NCBI GenBank assembly: GCA_022575985.1
Contig: JAKSXM010000263.1
Coordinates: 9,528,001 to 9,592,000 of the forward strand
From: Anagrus nilaparvatae
Taxonomy: Eukaryota; Arthropoda; Insecta; Hymenoptera; Mymaridae
Direction of reading: 5' to 3'
Length of the DNA stretch: 64,000 bases
Made by a program: the position numbers and the translations under genes. Positions within the stretch are counted from its first letter, which is position 1; each line of letters begins with the position of its first letter. Under the pieces are notes generated by a model. The model did no database searches and was not told where the DNA came from. It saw only the letters and a list, made by a program, of their open reading frames with translations. Positions 1 to 11,480 of the stretch are shown piece after piece.

Positions 1-1590
1 TCTTAGAATTTTTAACAGGTCACACGGTGACCTGGAAGCGTTTTATTATTCGATCAAAATGACAAAAAAAACCGTATGGTGGGGTGTTTTCTACGCTAAA
101 AAATGTCTACGAATTTCCTATCCGGACCTTCTATCTAGCTACTTTAAGCGTTTGCTGTCAATGTTTTCATATTTTCAATATTGTCTTGATTTTTATAATG
201 GATTTCCTTAAAATTATGACCTTGAAAAACGACAAAATTCGATTTTTCTCATATAAGACGTTGTCGAATTTCCGGGGAAAAAATATACAAGATCCTCTTG
301 TAAATAATATTCAGATAAACATATTTTAAAAACTGATAACCTTTTATGATAGATTTTCTCAAAATTGGGACCCTGAAACACGACAAAAATCGATTTTTCT
401 CATATAAGAAGTGATCAAAAATGAAAATAAATGGTTTCATCGGATTCCTGGGGAAAAATACATAAGTATCTTTAGTAAATAAGATTTAGGAAATTTTATT
501 TTTTAAACAAATAAACTTTTTTGATTGTTTTCCTTAAAATTGGGACCCTAAAACACGAAAAACAATCGATTTTTCTCATATAAGAGGTAGTCAAAAGCTA
601 AAATAAATGATTTTATCGGATTTCTGGGAAAAAAATACATAAGTTACTTTAGTAAATAATATTCAGAAAAATTTATTTTGAAAACTGCTAACTTTTTATA
701 ATAGATTTCCTTAAAATTGGGACCCTAAAAACCAATAAAATCGATTTTACTCCTATAAAACGTGGTCAAAAACTAAAATAAATGGTTCCATCGAATTCTT
801 AGGGAAAAAATAGACAAGTCCCTCTTGTTAATAATATACAGAAAAATTTATTCAGAAAACTACAAAACTTTTAAAATTGGTCCCCTTGAAATTTGGACCC
901 TAAAAGGCAACGAAAATCTATTTTTTTCCTATAAAACGTGGTCAAAAACTAAAATAAATGTAATATTTTTATTAATTTAACCAATAAATTGGTTAATTTT
1001 CAACTAACAGTCACGTAACAGTGTTTTGCCATAGTTTATTAGGTTGGCTCGTCAGTAGACTCCTAATACACCTCTAGACTTTCGTTTAATTATTTAAAAA
1101 AACAAAAAATATTAAAATTATAAAATTATTTTTTTGAAATTTGTGAAAGTACTTGCCATGCATATGTTCCCAATTCATCGGATTCCTGGGGAAAAAATAC
1201 TATATCAATTATCAAGTATATCAATTGGAACATAATTTTAAACGTTATTTTAATCCACTGGAAAAAAGTTTTAAGAAAATCCCAATTTTAAGGAGGCAAA
1301 AAAAAACTTTCGAGAGCTATCGCGGGCTCAAAAATTGATGTCTTGGTCTAAATCCAACGAGAAACTTATTTTGTTTACTTATATTTTCGATTTCTGCAGG
1401 CGCGTTAGGAATCTCGGATATTTCGAAAAAAAAGCCAGTCTTGTAAAAAAATTCAAATCATCATTATTCAAATTATGAAAATATTGACAGCAAACGCTTA
1501 AAGTAGCTGGATAGAAGGTCCGGATAGTCCATTTTGATAGCATAATAAAACCCTTCCAGGTCACCGTGGTCAAGTCTGGTTTTAGATAAA
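1..1590. mobile_element. Inverted-repeat-bounded element enclosing a satellite array
   Basis: A stretch near the window start (about 17-185) recurs in inverted orientation at about 1440-1580. Shared words include CTACTTTAAGCG, TTTGCTGTCAAT, TATCCGGACCTTCTAT and CACGGTGACCTGGAAG. Between the arms lies a ~176-bp tandem satellite. The layout is that of a foldback-type DNA element or a MITE that captured a satellite. The left end may lie outside the window, so neither full arm length nor target duplication can be read. The short open frames across the arms are mirror images of each other and are not genes. Confidence 0.6.
210..965. repeat. ~176-bp tandem satellite, about 4.5 copies
   Basis: Units begin with AAAATTGGGACCC-like sequence at 210, 361, 536, 713 and 888, a period of 175-177 bp after a shortened first unit. 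Each unit carries CGATTTTTCTCATATAA, then ATAAATGGTTTCATCGG, then GTAAATAATATTCAGA. A stray partial unit (TTCATCGGATTCCTGGGG) lies near 1170-1200. There is no coding content. Confidence 0.8.
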
Positions 1591-1833
1591 ATAAATTTTA
1601 TCGGAAAACCGTTGATTGTTTTGTTTATGTAAAAAATTGTTTCAGGATTACTCATACCCAAGCCAAGCCATCCAATATAATATAAATTAAATTCTTGAAC
1701 AATGCAAAAGAAAATTATTAATTATTTTTGTTATATATTTTTCCAAAAATTTAAATTTAATCTGAACTGTTTTTATAGCTTTTATATTTAACTTTAATCT
1801 GAATTATACTCTTATTGATTTACACAAACATAC

Positions 1834-2304
1834 TTAATTATAATCTTTTAACTTACTTCTATTTGTAAAAACTGCCTTTTTCCAGCTTGATTTACATTGT
1901 ACATCACCTTTTACCAACAAAAATTTTGCAGGTCTTTCCAACCACTTTTCACTTAGTTTTTCACGTGAATCAAAACCACACACACTGATACCATATGAGA
2001 AATAAAAGGTATGGTGATTAGGATAAGGTGAAACTCTAAATTCTTTATTGGAATTACTTCTTAACTCTTTTAAAGCTCTAACAAGTGTGTATTCGACGCA
2101 CTTGCCATAGCAAGCATGATCTCATCGATTTACATAATATACATATAAGAAATATCCTATAGAGGGGTTTATGTAATACTTACCCAATAAACATTATGCT
2201 AGCACAAACTGGTATATTGCAGGCATAACTTTTCCGTCCCGCGAGTTACAGATGTCAGCGTATATGATGCTCTTGCTTCCGAATTTGCAAGCAATAATTG
2301 CTCG
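1834..2304 (-). pseudogene. Unrecognised coding-like remnant in two open blocks
   Basis: Two minus-strand open stretches read like protein although neither has an ATG start. Block A (2304-2194, 36 residues then TAA) contains FGSKSIIYADICNSRDGK and VMPAIYQFVLA. Block B (2121-1834, 95 residues then TAA) contains CVEYTLVRALKELRSNSNK, SPYPNHHTFYFSYGI, GFDSREKLSEKWLERPAKF and QCKSSWKKAVF. The segment between them carries a good splice donor (GTAAGT at 2183-2178) but no convincing acceptor, so they could be two exons or one broken ORF. Amino-acid composition is balanced, unlike the AT-driven shadow frames nearby. I do not recognise the family; a host gene remnant or an unfamiliar transposon ORF are both possible. 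Confidence 0.45.
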
Positions 2305-2591
2305 CTATATTTGGCGTCACGGTACGTATATTGTGTAACTTTACGGGAATTTTGCATTTTTAAATAATATGAAAACTATATTATCGATTCATTAAATTAA
2401 CCCAATCGTACATTATGTTTTATTTTAAGGAATAATTGTTAATAAATTTAAATGTTAAATAAAATTATTTGTTATTAAATTTAAAAAAAAAAAATTAATT
2501 CATTTTAACATACATATTTTTCTGTAAGTGATTCTAATAATCTGTGATTCTAATGTATTTAATTAATTATTATTTAATTGAAATTAAATTT

Positions 2592-2882
2592 TATTGGAGA
2601 ATATTTGACAATATTGATTGATGCTGCCATCTGATCATATACATACATTGATCGGAACGATACGTCGTCCCGCTCTTTTTATGTTGTATCAGTTAGTCTA
2701 TTTTGGGACTTATAGAGACGCGTATGTGCATATGAATTTACAATAAAAATCAGATTAAATATTATAAATAAAACTCAGATTCACTCAGATTATTAATAAA
2801 AAAATATTTAGAAAGTTAAATAAAGTGTTATTATTTTGTGTTATTTATTGTAATATAATCTAAGGATTATATTAATCCATCA
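2592..2882 (+). repeat. 5' LTR of the copia-like element (291 bp)
   Basis: Starts TATTGGAGAATA (the 3' copy keeps the expected TGTTGGAGAATA) and ends CA at 2882. The first ~175 bp match 11490-11664 almost perfectly, including GATCGGAACGATACGTCG. The second half has no partner because the 3' LTR is truncated. Confidence 0.8.
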
Positions 2883-2900
2883 GGTTAGGGCCACCAGCCA
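2883..2900 (+). promoter_or_regulatory. Putative copia-type primer-binding site
   Basis: GGTTAGGGCCACCAGCC follows the CA end of the LTR directly. It resembles the internal initiator-tRNA-Met site (GGTTATGGGCC type) used by copia elements, with mismatches. Position is stronger evidence than sequence. Confidence 0.5.
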
Positions 2901-3955
2901 CGCGTTTTATTAACTTAAAAAAAAAAAAATTTGTAAGTAGTCTTTAAATATAAAAGAAAAAAAAATAGAAATATGTATATATGATTAATTTAAATAAATA
3001 AACAAAAATAGAAGCATTTTTTTATTATTATTAGTACAGTTCAAATAGCTAATCGCAGATGTATAAAAAAAATTAAGCAAAAGTACAAGATGTATAAAAT
3101 ACATATATTCACACACACAAATATATATAAAGCTTGTACAGTATGTATAAAATTTACCGTTAGATGATAGAGAAAGAAACACCCGTGTTTGAAATGTTAC
3201 TCATCCGACGGAGTTAGTTTAATTTTTCTGGTATGAGTATGTTACTCGAAAAAAAATAATTAAAATTTTTTATTTTACTCGCATTTTTTTTCGATTAAAT
3301 TTTTTTATCTTATTTTTTAAAGCAGATTTAAATAACATATATACATATATTTATACATCAATGTAAATATATACTCAGAATACCCAGAATACTCAGGATA
3401 AATACTCAGAATACAAATTATACATAAATTGGTTATGAAACTAATTTACATGTATATTAAATATATTTTTATAGATTCAAAGCAGAAAAATTTTTAATTA
3501 TACAACTAATTTAAAATATCTAACATTTATAAATGTTTAGAAGTTATTTAGAACATATAATATACTGATAAAAATCAGACCATTGACCGTAATTACAGAA
3601 ATTAAACTGTGGTACAGGTTATATTTTTGAAATTACTAGTCCAACAAGCATTAAATATGCATGGACACGGTATCTTGTTGAGGTATCTGCTGAGAATGGT
3701 CAATTGAGAAGTCGAATCAGTAAACTCAGATATTCTAGAAATGGAATCCACTGATTCCAGGGACACAGATCTACACTCAGGAACCAATACTAATAATACC
3801 ACTGGTAGCGTTAGTTAAAAAAAAAATAAAAAAAATAGGTACTTTTGCTTAATTTTTTTTAATTATATTTCTACAGAAAAATAAAAAATATTGTTTGTTT
3901 GTAAATATTTAGAATTAGAATAACCAGACTCAGATGGATCCAAATTTATTTTAAT

Positions 3956-3968
3956 AACTAATAAATAT

Positions 3969-4016
<48 letters not shown>

Positions 4017-4028
4017 TAATAAATATAG
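3956..4028 (-). mobile_element. Poly(A)-only retro-insertion with 15-bp target duplication
   Basis: A run of 43 T residues (3971-4013; poly(A) on the minus strand) is flanked by identical 15-bp copies of AACTAATAAATATAG at 3956-3970 and 4014-4028. This is the signature of target-primed reverse transcription that copied only the tail of an RNA. No other sequence is carried. Confidence 0.8.
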
Positions 4029-5169
4029 TATTAAAATATAATGTAGACTCAGAATTAGACTCAGATTTTAAATCCAAACATTAGCAATTTGAATATACAT
4101 ATTTACAAAATATACACAAACAATATAATAAGATAAACAATATTTAGAGCAAACTTAGAAAAAATTATTAAAAATATCAAAACTCAGATTAAATGAATAA
4201 TTATTATGTCAATAAAAAAAATAAACAGAACTCAGAATTAGAATATTAACTCAGAATTTAATGAATAAATAAAATCAAAAACTCAGATATAATAAAAATA
4301 TAAATAAAAAGAAATAATTTCTTTCGCATTTATAAATAACCAAAAATAATAATATTCATTTTGAGAAGAAATGAATTGACATAAAAATGAAGGAAATTTT
4401 CCTTCACGTGAACCACGTAGCAAATTGTAAATCATCAAGAGCTACGAAATCAACATTTTATAAATCATTAGATAAAATACTCAGAAATATAATATTAAAT
4501 CAAATTTAGATATAACTATATGATTATTATTAAAAATTGATCATAAATAAATTATGATAAATCAGATTACTATACAGAATCAAAAGAAATAAAAATTAAA
4601 TGAAAATCAACAGAGTTAAGTACGAATTAATTTTTTTTAGAATAATAACATTCTCCTAGTATTTTTTTTCTGAAAATTATAAAATGAAAATACTCTGATA
4701 TTGAACTCAAATTATTAATATAATTAGCATTTACAAATTACGAAATGTTCAAACATTTAACAACTTTAGATATAAATATAAGTAGCCCAAATTTCGTGCT
4801 AAATTAAAGCATTGAAAATGCATAGTATACAATAGTCACTCTGATATTTAACACAAAATTATCAATATAACTTTGAATTTATAGATTATTTAATCAGATT
4901 ATTATCAATATGAAATCAATTGAATTTAATTGATATACTTAGAATTCTTAAAAAGCAAAATACTAAATATTAAAACTAATGTTGTATTAGCAAAATTATT
5001 ACAATAAATATTTATTACTAATTTAAATTAAGATCTTATCAAATTAAAATAATTATAAAGAAAATTGTTAGAAATCTAACGCAAAGATTTGCAGCCTAAT
5101 TTGCATTCAAAATAATTAAAAAAAAAAAATATTTATTCTTAGACATAATTGATTCAAGAAACCATGGAG

Positions 5170-5460
5170 GGAATAGCTTTTCACCTCACTTAATATATTA
5201 TATATATTATATATATATTAAATACTGATTTAAATAAATTTTAAGAAATGAAACTATTTTTTTGTTTAAAAACTATGATAAAATCTATAAGAATTGTCTT
5301 TATTTATCAAAATTATAATAATTAGATTAATTAAGTGATTTTATATGGTAGACTCCGATGTTATTAAACACATCAATTTTAATAGATCAAACATAACTAT
5401 TTTAAATAAGACTCAGAAGAAAATTATTAAAATCTTACTATATATATATATATATATTAC
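5170..5460. repeat. AT-dinucleotide microsatellites
   Basis: TATATA runs occur near 5191-5221 and 5440-5458 in otherwise featureless AT-rich DNA of the copia-like element interior. No function is inferred. Confidence 0.6.
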
Positions 5461-6721
5461 AACAGACATTAAAATAATATATTTCTAAAATTAATTTTAG
5501 GTTAGAATAAATTAGATTGAAGCAAAGATTATTTAAATTAAAATCAAATTAGATTCAAATGAAAATTGTTAAATTTAATAGCTGCAGATGATATGGACCA
5601 CAATTTCACATCTCTTAGATTTTTTTTCTCGATTTTTTAAGAGATCAGTTTTTAAAATTCATTTTTTTTAACACAGAGCTTAATATTTATAAATTAGAAT
5701 TTTACAAAATTATTTATATCATGTTTCATATTATTATCTTGATGAGTTCTTACGACAATTTCAGACAGATATAGAAGTAATTTCTCATTTTTTCCCTTAG
5801 GATAAAACTTCAAATTTAACTTCAGAAGTTTATCCGTCTGAACTTGGAAGGGAATATAGGCAAGAACTCAATCAAGTAATTTTTGACTAAGATTTGTTTC
5901 TACATTAAATTTTGATAAAGTAAATTCATATAAGACTTCATAGTCATAAATCTAAAAGATTTGACACATGTCATATAAAAATATTTTAAAATAAAAAAAA
6001 TTCATTTTTCAAGTACTTTGAAGTAAAATATTGTAATTTATTATTAGAAATGTATGACTTATTAAAATAAACCAAACTTTTATAAAATGTTAGAAGATAT
6101 TTAAGAAAAATCAGATCATGTTAACTAAAAATATATAAACTATAATTTAGAGTCTTAAGAACTTTCTATTAAAAAAATAAACATCTAAAAGATTTAAATC
6201 TAGTACATGTAATCAAACATAATTATTTTAAACTACTTAAACTAGTTTTTCTAGATGAATCAAATAAATTATTATTACTTTTACGGATAGTTGCTTTAGA
6301 TATGCAAATATTTACTAATAAGAAAAATAAAAATTAGAGTCTAATTGAATTTAATAAAATGGCATAATATTTGAATTTAAATCCAGATTATTTAACTCTT
6401 TATATACTAAAATATGAATTTTCGCAGCAGAATCTTAGACTTAAATTTACAGTATAATAGTTTACAAAATTAAATGTTTTTAAAATATCATTTGAAACAT
6501 TTACTTGAAAATAATCATGATACTAAATCTTGTCTTGAATAAATAGTAAAAGTTAGAATCTATTAAGGATATTTTTTTAAGATCTATCAGTATTCAGTCG
6601 ATATCTTTACAAAAATACAAAATATAAACATAGATAAAAATATAAATTCAAGACTTCTTATATAAATGAAAAAGTAAAAGACTTATTAGATAAATTTCAA
6701 AAATATTTTGTTCTGAAACTT

Positions 6722-7117
6722 GTTACTCAGGGGTTTTTTGGGTCGCTGATCATGAATATGACATTAGATTAGTAAAATTTCAAGATGGCCACCCAGTATC
6801 GTGCATGCCCAATTGTGAAACAGACGCAAACTTGTCAAAATGACCCGAAATTCGTTACTCGGGGGTTTTTGGGGTCGTTAATCATGAATATGACATTAGA
6901 TTAGTAAAATTCCAAGATGGCCGCCCAGCATCGCGCATGCGCAATTGTGAAAGAGGCGCAAACTTGTCAAAATGACCCGAATTTCGTTACTTGGGGGTTT
7001 TTGGGTTCGTTGATCATGAATATGACATTAGATCAGTAAAATTCCAAGATGGCCACGCAGTGTCGCGCATGCGCAGATGTGAAATAGACGCAAATTTTTC
7101 AAAATGACTCGAAATAC
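6722..7117 (+). repeat. Left terminal array: three 132-bp repeats
   Basis: Copies begin GTTACTC/T-GGGGG-TTTTTGGG at 6722, 6854 and 6986 with an exact 132-bp spacing. Each contains TCATGAATATGACATTAGAT, AAGATGGCC, a CGCATGC-type palindrome and TCAAAATGACCCG. The same sequence recurs inverted at the right end of the element. Confidence 0.85.
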
Positions 7118-7131
7118 GTTACTCTAAAATG

Positions 7132-7138
7132 TATAAAT
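7132..7138 (+). promoter_or_regulatory. Possible TATA box of the piggyBac-like gene
   Basis: TATAAAT lies 14 bp after the last 132-bp repeat and about 230 bp before the ATG. A GTAAGT at about 7288 could mark a 5' UTR intron. It is weak in such AT-rich DNA and rests mainly on position. Confidence 0.3.
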
Positions 7139-7370
7139 CAAATTTCATTTTTGAAATCAAATCCATTGTCATCAATTCGCTCAGAAAACATTTATCGCTA
7201 AAAAATTGGTTTGAGAATTACCGCAAAGTAATAATCAACATAGTAATAATCAACACGGAATCGGAGTCACAGCTACGGATCTTCCTGTAAGTAAAATACT
7301 GAGCGCACCTTATAAGCAGCCAGTAGACTTATTCGCTATCTAAAAAAATATTTTTTCCTGTATCGAAAAA

Positions 7371-8560
7371 ATGTTGGAAGAATTTGATGAAATTACAAGC
7401 GATGAATCATATGATGAGTTTTCTGATTCAGAAGGTGATTCGGATTCAACCGAATTTGAGTATACACAATGTTTCAATTGTAGTATCGAAACGGAACATG
7501 AGAGTACTCTGTATGATTTTGACGACATGCTCTTATCGGAAAGGATGAAAAATATGGACGGAAAATGGGAGCCTAAGTCTATGTTTCCATCTGTTGAATC
7601 ATTTTCAAATGAATGTGGCCCAAATGTTCCAGGACAGGTAAGTTCCCCCCTTGACTTATTTTTTTGTTTATTTCCACAAGATTTTTTAGAGCATCTAATA
7701 GTTCAGAGTAATCTCTACATCAATCAGCAAAAGAAAAACCAACCGTTACTCTCGAAAAATGAATTTTTACATTTTTTAGGCGTAAACATTCTAATGGGCG
7801 TGAAAACACTTCCATCATACAGAGATTACTGGTCCAAAAACCTCCAGCTTAATGATCAGTACATTAGTCCCATTATGACCTTCAATCGCTTTTCATTCAT
7901 TCTAAATCATTTACATGTAAATGACAATCAAAAAGAACCCGATAAGGCTCATCCAAATTATGACAAATTGTACAAAATACGTCCCATGATAACATGCCTA
8001 AATGAAACATTTAAGAAGTGCTTCAAACCGAATATGAATCAAAGTATCGATGAGTAAATAGTGAAGTTCAAAGGAAGGAGTAGCATGAAACAGTATAATC
8101 CGATGAAACCAATAAAACGTGGTTACAAATTATGGGTCCGAGCTGATCAGACTGGTTACATATGTGAGTTCCAGGTATATACGGGAAAGGTAGGCGTCAG
8201 AAAGTAATTCGGGTAAGCGGGTTGTAATTGATTTGAGTCGAGAATTGATAGGAAATAATCACCACGTTTATTTTGATAATTTTTTCACAAGTTATGATCT
8301 CTTGCAGTCGCTAAAAGGAGACAAAATATTTGCTTGTGGAACTGTAAGGAAGGATCGAAAAGACTTGCCAAGGAAATATAAATCTGACAAGGAGATGAAG
8401 AAAGGAGATTATGAATATAAGACGTCTTATGATGGTATTGCATGGGTGAAATGGATGGATAAAATTTATAACCGGTTTGTGTAACTTCACAACCAACGAG
8501 CATGGAACATTTTCACTTATAACACGGATAATAAAGTATCTATTGTGTTCATAATATAAA
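7371..8560 (+). pseudogene. piggyBac-like transposase pseudogene (DDE_Tnp_1_7 type)
   Basis: The 228-codon open frame from ATG 7371 has the acidic N-terminus usual in this family (many D/E/S in residues 1-60). It then shows transposase-domain landmarks: FLGVNILMGVKTLPSYRDYW, LNHLHVNDNQ, KLYKIRPMITCLN and NQSIDE. The SIDE motif is followed by TAA (8055-8057) where a coding codon is expected, and homology resumes at once in frame with VKFKGRSSMKQYNPMKP and GYKLWVRADQTGY. A frameshift lies near 8200. It continues as SRELIGNNHHVYFDNFFTSY, then GIAWVKWMDK, and fades after a further shift near 8470. Known family members are about 550-600 residues, so the C-terminal third and the cysteine-rich end are missing. 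The start is the first ATG in frame. Confidence 0.85.
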
Positions 8561-8717
8561 TATTTATATGCAAATATTTATATTTAGATTTTTATTATAG
8601 AAATTATGCTGCTTAGACATCAAAGTGAATAAAATTAATTAAATTTTCAAATTATTATAGATTTTTAAATAATATGAATTTATTTTTTATTAATTTTTAC
8701 AATAAATTCTTTAAAAA

Positions 8718-9067
8718 TTCTGCACCAATGGTCCCTAGGTACTTCTGCACCAAAGGCCTTTAGGGACTTCTGCACCAAAAATTCCTACGTACTTCTGCAC
8801 AAAAGGTCGTTAGGGACTTCTGCACCATAGGTCCCTAGGTACTTCTGCACCAATGCTCCCTAGGTACTTCTGCACCAAAGGTCTTTAGGGACTTCTGCAC
8901 CAAAGGTTCCTAGGTACTTCAGCACCAAAGGTCCCTAGGTACTTCTGCACCAATGCTCCCTAGGTACTTCTGCACCAAAGGTTCCTAGGTACTTCAGCAC
9001 CAAAGGTCTTTAGGGACTTCTGCACCATAGGTCCCTAGGTACTTCTGCACCAAAAGTCCCTGAATCG
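8718..9067. repeat. 25-bp minisatellite, 14 copies
   Basis: Fourteen contiguous 25-bp units begin TTCTGCACCA and alternate between CTAGGTAC and TTAGGGAC endings, which gives a partial 50-bp higher-order period. There are no unique spacers, so it is not a CRISPR array. It belongs to the 3' non-coding part of the piggyBac-like element. Confidence 0.9.
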
Positions 9068-9305
9068 AAAATATTTTAAGTCCATTTGACCCTCCCCCTC
9101 TAAAAACGTCAATTTTTCACCCCCTAAAAGCGTCAATTTTTCACCCCCCCCCCCTGCCAAGCCAGACTTTTTCAAATACCCTATCCAATGAACATGTTCC
9201 ATGTTAAAATAGGGCTGTTTACTTTCTATCCAATTTTCACGACCCACTTGATAAGACAACGGTAAAACGAAAGGAAAGAGATGGTTCCGTTTATTTCCAT
9301 CTAAG

Positions 9306-9530
9306 CTTGCGTCTATTTCACAACTGCGCGTGCGCGTTACTGGGTCGCCATCTTGAAATTTTACAAAACCAATATCATGTTTGTGATCAGCGACCCGAAA
9401 AACCCCCAGGTAACGAATTTCAGGTCATTTTCACAAGTTTGCGTCTATTTCACAACTGCTCATGCGCGTTACTGGGTCGCCATCTTGAAATTTTACAAAA
9501 CTAATATCATATTTGTGATCAGCGACCCCA
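9306..9530 (-). repeat. Right terminal array: two inverted copies of the 132-bp repeat
   Basis: About 113 bp per copy, reading GCGTCTATTTCACAACTG, GCCATCTTGAAATTTTAC and GTGATCAGCGACCC. This is the reverse complement of the left array, so the element has composite inverted termini. Confidence 0.8.
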
Positions 9531-10234
9531 AGAATCAATTTGGAGATCAATTGGTAGAATATTAGAGCTTTCAGATTATGTTTTCGAAGGTGGGACTCTG
9601 GGAGTCCCACTATGACTGAAAGGGTTAGGAAAAGTTAAATTTTAGATTACTGAAAATAAAAGATCATAATTAAACTTAATAACAACGTATTTAAATTAGA
9701 AAAAGTAGGTCATTTTTTACTAGATAATAATACAGTATATATCTAAGTTGAGAATAATATCAGATAGCCTATTAGATTTTTAATTGAAAATGATAAAAAT
9801 AATAATAATACGTCATTTATGACTAAATTAGCAATCAGAGATTGTAAGATCAAAATATTTATAAAATTAAAAGAAAAACTTACTTTTACATTTAGATTCT
9901 TTTTTTGATCATGGAAAAGTTAGATTTTTATTACATAGTAATTAAAGATATTTGATATTCTTACCTAATTGTAATAATCTATTTTATTTTATTTACTATG
10001 TATATATTGATTAACTTATTGTAAAAGAGTGTTACTGTACTTTATTTTTATACAAATAAATCTCATAATAACAATAATAACAAAAACATATGTTTTAAAT
10101 ATTGTATTATATAAAGATATTCTGCAGATATGAAAAACCAAATTGGTTACTCCAGTTCACAGCTAAAATTTAGAACCGTGTATTTTTAGATTTGAATTAT
10201 TAACAGTATTCTTGTATTCCTCAAATAGCTACAA

Positions 10235-10460
10235 TTGATGAGTTCTTTCAACAATCTCAGACAGACATATAAGAGCTTTCCCAAACAAGTTCAAGGGATA
10301 AATTGCTAAATTAAAATTTAGAAAATTTTCCATCTGATATTGGGAGGGAATATGAGCCAGAACCCAATCAAAATGTATCAGACTCAGATTTTGATAAAGA
10401 TAAATCTTATGAGCCAGAACTCAATCAAAATGTATCAGACTCAAATTTCCCTTAGACTCA
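10235..10460 (+). repeat. Internal acidic-coding repeat of the copia-like element
   Basis: The block GATGAGTTCTT(T)C..CAG through AGGGAATATGAGCCAG occurs here and, diverged, at 5740-5880. Within this copy a ~55-bp unit encoding PELNQNVSDS is repeated. The reading frame is broken by stops. Duplication on both sides of the piggyBac-like insertion suggests an internal segmental duplication. Confidence 0.5.
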
Positions 10461-10559
10461 GATTTTGATGAAGATAAATCTTAACGGATTAACTGATGAT
10501 ATATTCATAAATTCTAATCTAAATACTTTCGATTTCTAAATAAAGAAAATCTCAGACGG

Positions 10560-11110
10560 TATCTTATAGTATATGAAACAAGGTATGAGACTAGGTCATG
10601 CTTCTATAAACTACCTTAAACAAATACAGAAAAATCATAATGAATTAAAAAATAATATATTTGATGAATCTATAAAAGATTGTGCAGTTTGTATAATAGC
10701 AAAAATGACAAAACAAAGCTTTTCAGAAACAAGAATCAAAATCAGATAAACTGGAAGCTGCTACAGTCTCAAATTTAAAGATTGGAATTATTCAGCTTTT
10801 AAAATAATAAGATAAAGATATAATTGATATAATAATATAATTGATATAATAAAATTAGATAAAGATATAAGAGATATTATTAGAAAATCTTTTTATCCAA
10901 TAATCATTTGGTGTGATAATACATCAGCAGGTAAAAATACAGAAATGGAAGGAAGCCAACAACTTGAAAGATTTTGACTATTCAATAGAAGTAACAAAAT
11001 CTTAGATTCAGAGAGAAAAATGATATTATGACAAAACCACTAGTCTGAAGAAGCCACCATAAACTGTCTAAAAAGAATTTTAAGCGCAGATACAGTAATA
11101 CTAGATTGAA
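10560..11110 (+). pseudogene. copia-like pol remnant: GAG-pre-integrase and RNase H end
   Basis: Translation near 10585-10735 gives RLGHASINYLKQ followed by a CxxC (CAVCIIAKMTKQSF), the shape of the GAG-pre-integrase domain that precedes copia integrase. From about 10860 the text PIIIWCDNTSAGK and later MTKPL-like residues match the end of a copia RNase H and the pol terminus. Frames shift and stops are frequent. Integrase core and reverse transcriptase should lie between these pieces but are absent, so this copy is not autonomous. Confidence 0.6.
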
Positions 11111-11480
11111 ATTTAATAAATTAATCTCAGACCTATAGAATTAAAATTATTTATTACGATAACCTTTAATTTTATTTTGTTTCTTTGTTTACAGATAAGC
11201 AGTAACAGCGGAAATTCTGAAAAGTTAATCAGATAAAAAAAACTATAAAAATAATCTCTTCTAAATTCATTTCTTTTGATACTGTGTATTTTCATAATCA
11301 TTAACAAAATTAAAATTAAAATAATAATAAATTTTCTCTTCATTATTACAATAAAATGTTAAAATAAGTTATTTAAGTAAATAGGGACTACTTCCCTCAG
11401 CATACTTTAATACTTTCATTTATAATTAAATAATTAAATACTTTGTTTGTTGAATTGATTTTGAAATCAATCATGTCGAA

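Larger units (their letters stand above)
6722..9530 (+). mobile_element. piggyBac-like element with tandem-repeat inverted termini
   Basis: A decayed piggyBac transposase gene (7371-8560) sits between a left array of three 132-bp repeats (6722-7117) and a right array of two copies of the same repeat in inverted orientation (9306-9530). Both carry GGGTCGCTGATCA and CAAGATGGCC-type words. A 25-bp minisatellite lies 3' of the gene. The ends are not bounded by an obvious TTAA, so the exact termini are uncertain. It is nested in the copia-like element. A second relic of the 3' part of this family lies at 36115-36450. Confidence 0.7.

Noticed and set aside
7340..7528. Minus-strand open frame opposite the piggyBac N-terminus
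   Set aside because: Shadow of the acidic, Ser-rich coding region on the plus strand.
8718..9067. Regular 25-bp repeats that could suggest a CRISPR array
   Set aside because: Units are contiguous with no unique spacers, and the context is a eukaryotic piggyBac-like element; it is a minisatellite.
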